Origin: an uncultured Prevotella sp.
GTDB taxonomy: Bacteria > Bacteroidota > Bacteroidia > Bacteroidales > Bacteroidaceae
Assembly (NCBI GenBank): GCA_900543155.1
Contig: UQQN01000133.1
Span: 1 to 5,134 of the forward strand
Reading direction: 5' to 3'
Length of the DNA stretch: 5,134 nucleotides
This document shows positions 5,111 to 5,134 of this stretch, one piece after another. The notes beneath the pieces were generated by a model. It was not told the origin of the DNA. It saw only the letters and a program-made list of their open reading frames with translations, and did no database searches. Made by a program: the position numbers and the translations under genes. Position 1 is the first letter of the stretch; each line of letters begins with the position of its first letter.

Positions 5111-5134
5111 AAGAGCAGAAAAACATCCAACCTA

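Larger units (their letters stand above)
4791..5134. other. Intergenic region with no gene; control region of a gene beyond the right edge
   Basis: No reading frame here has coding character. The plus strand holds only very short frames: ATG at 5014 is followed directly by a stop, and ATG at 5029 ends after six codons. The longer minus-strand frame is AT-driven and crosses the G tract. Instead there is a run of regulatory-looking elements: tandem dyads at 4858-4904, a promoter at 4931-4962, a small dyad over its start region, a GCC-CAAA-GGC hairpin flanked by T6 and A6 (4992-5014), and a long imperfect stem at 5060-5110. The likely reading is an upstream region plus a leader of at least 165 bases for a plus-strand gene outside the window. 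Confidence 0.6.

Noticed and set aside
4923..5126. Minus-strand 67-codon frame in the right intergenic region
   Set aside because: It runs across the G tract and the promoter, is driven by AT-rich composition, and has no -7 box on that strand.
1..5134. CRISPR array, toxin-antitoxin pair, insertion sequence or other defence system
   Set aside because: No regularly spaced repeats, no transposase and no small gene pair were found; the only protein gene is the GH2 enzyme.

Overview
The window looks like a piece of a Bacteroidota chromosome, most likely a Prevotella-like member of the Bacteroidales. This rests on three things. There are three promoter -7 boxes of the TAnnTTTG type used by the Bacteroidota primary sigma factor. 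The large gene has an A-rich start region without a Shine-Dalgarno sequence. The gene itself encodes a secreted multidomain glycoside hydrolase typical of gut or oral glycan degraders. Genus is an inference; no ribosomal RNA or marker protein is present.

Layout. Positions 1-167 are AT-rich non-coding DNA. A promoter (168-207) drives a tRNA-Leu(CAA) gene (241-322), closed by a strong intrinsic terminator (327-365). A second -7 box (401-408) is followed by about 230 bases of unusually hairpin-rich untranslated DNA. Next comes one large gene (642-4709, 1355 residues) for an exported family GH2 beta-galactosidase-like enzyme with a C-terminal discoidin (F5/8 type C) module. A second strong terminator (4750-4790) ends it. 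The last 340 bases hold no gene but look like the control region of a gene beyond the right edge. They contain two related dyads, a promoter whose spacer is an 8-base G tract, and a leader with a long imperfect stem.

The tRNA and the hydrolase appear to be two independent transcription units on the same strand, and a third starts near the right edge. The hydrolase should act in the periplasm on terminal beta-linked sugars. No SusC/SusD pair, regulator or second enzyme is visible, so its substrate cannot be deduced from context.

The coding content is familiar; I see no clearly new multi-gene system. The most interesting part is the non-coding DNA: the G-tract promoter with upstream tandem dyads (a candidate phase-variable switch), and the structured, repeat-containing leader before the hydrolase.
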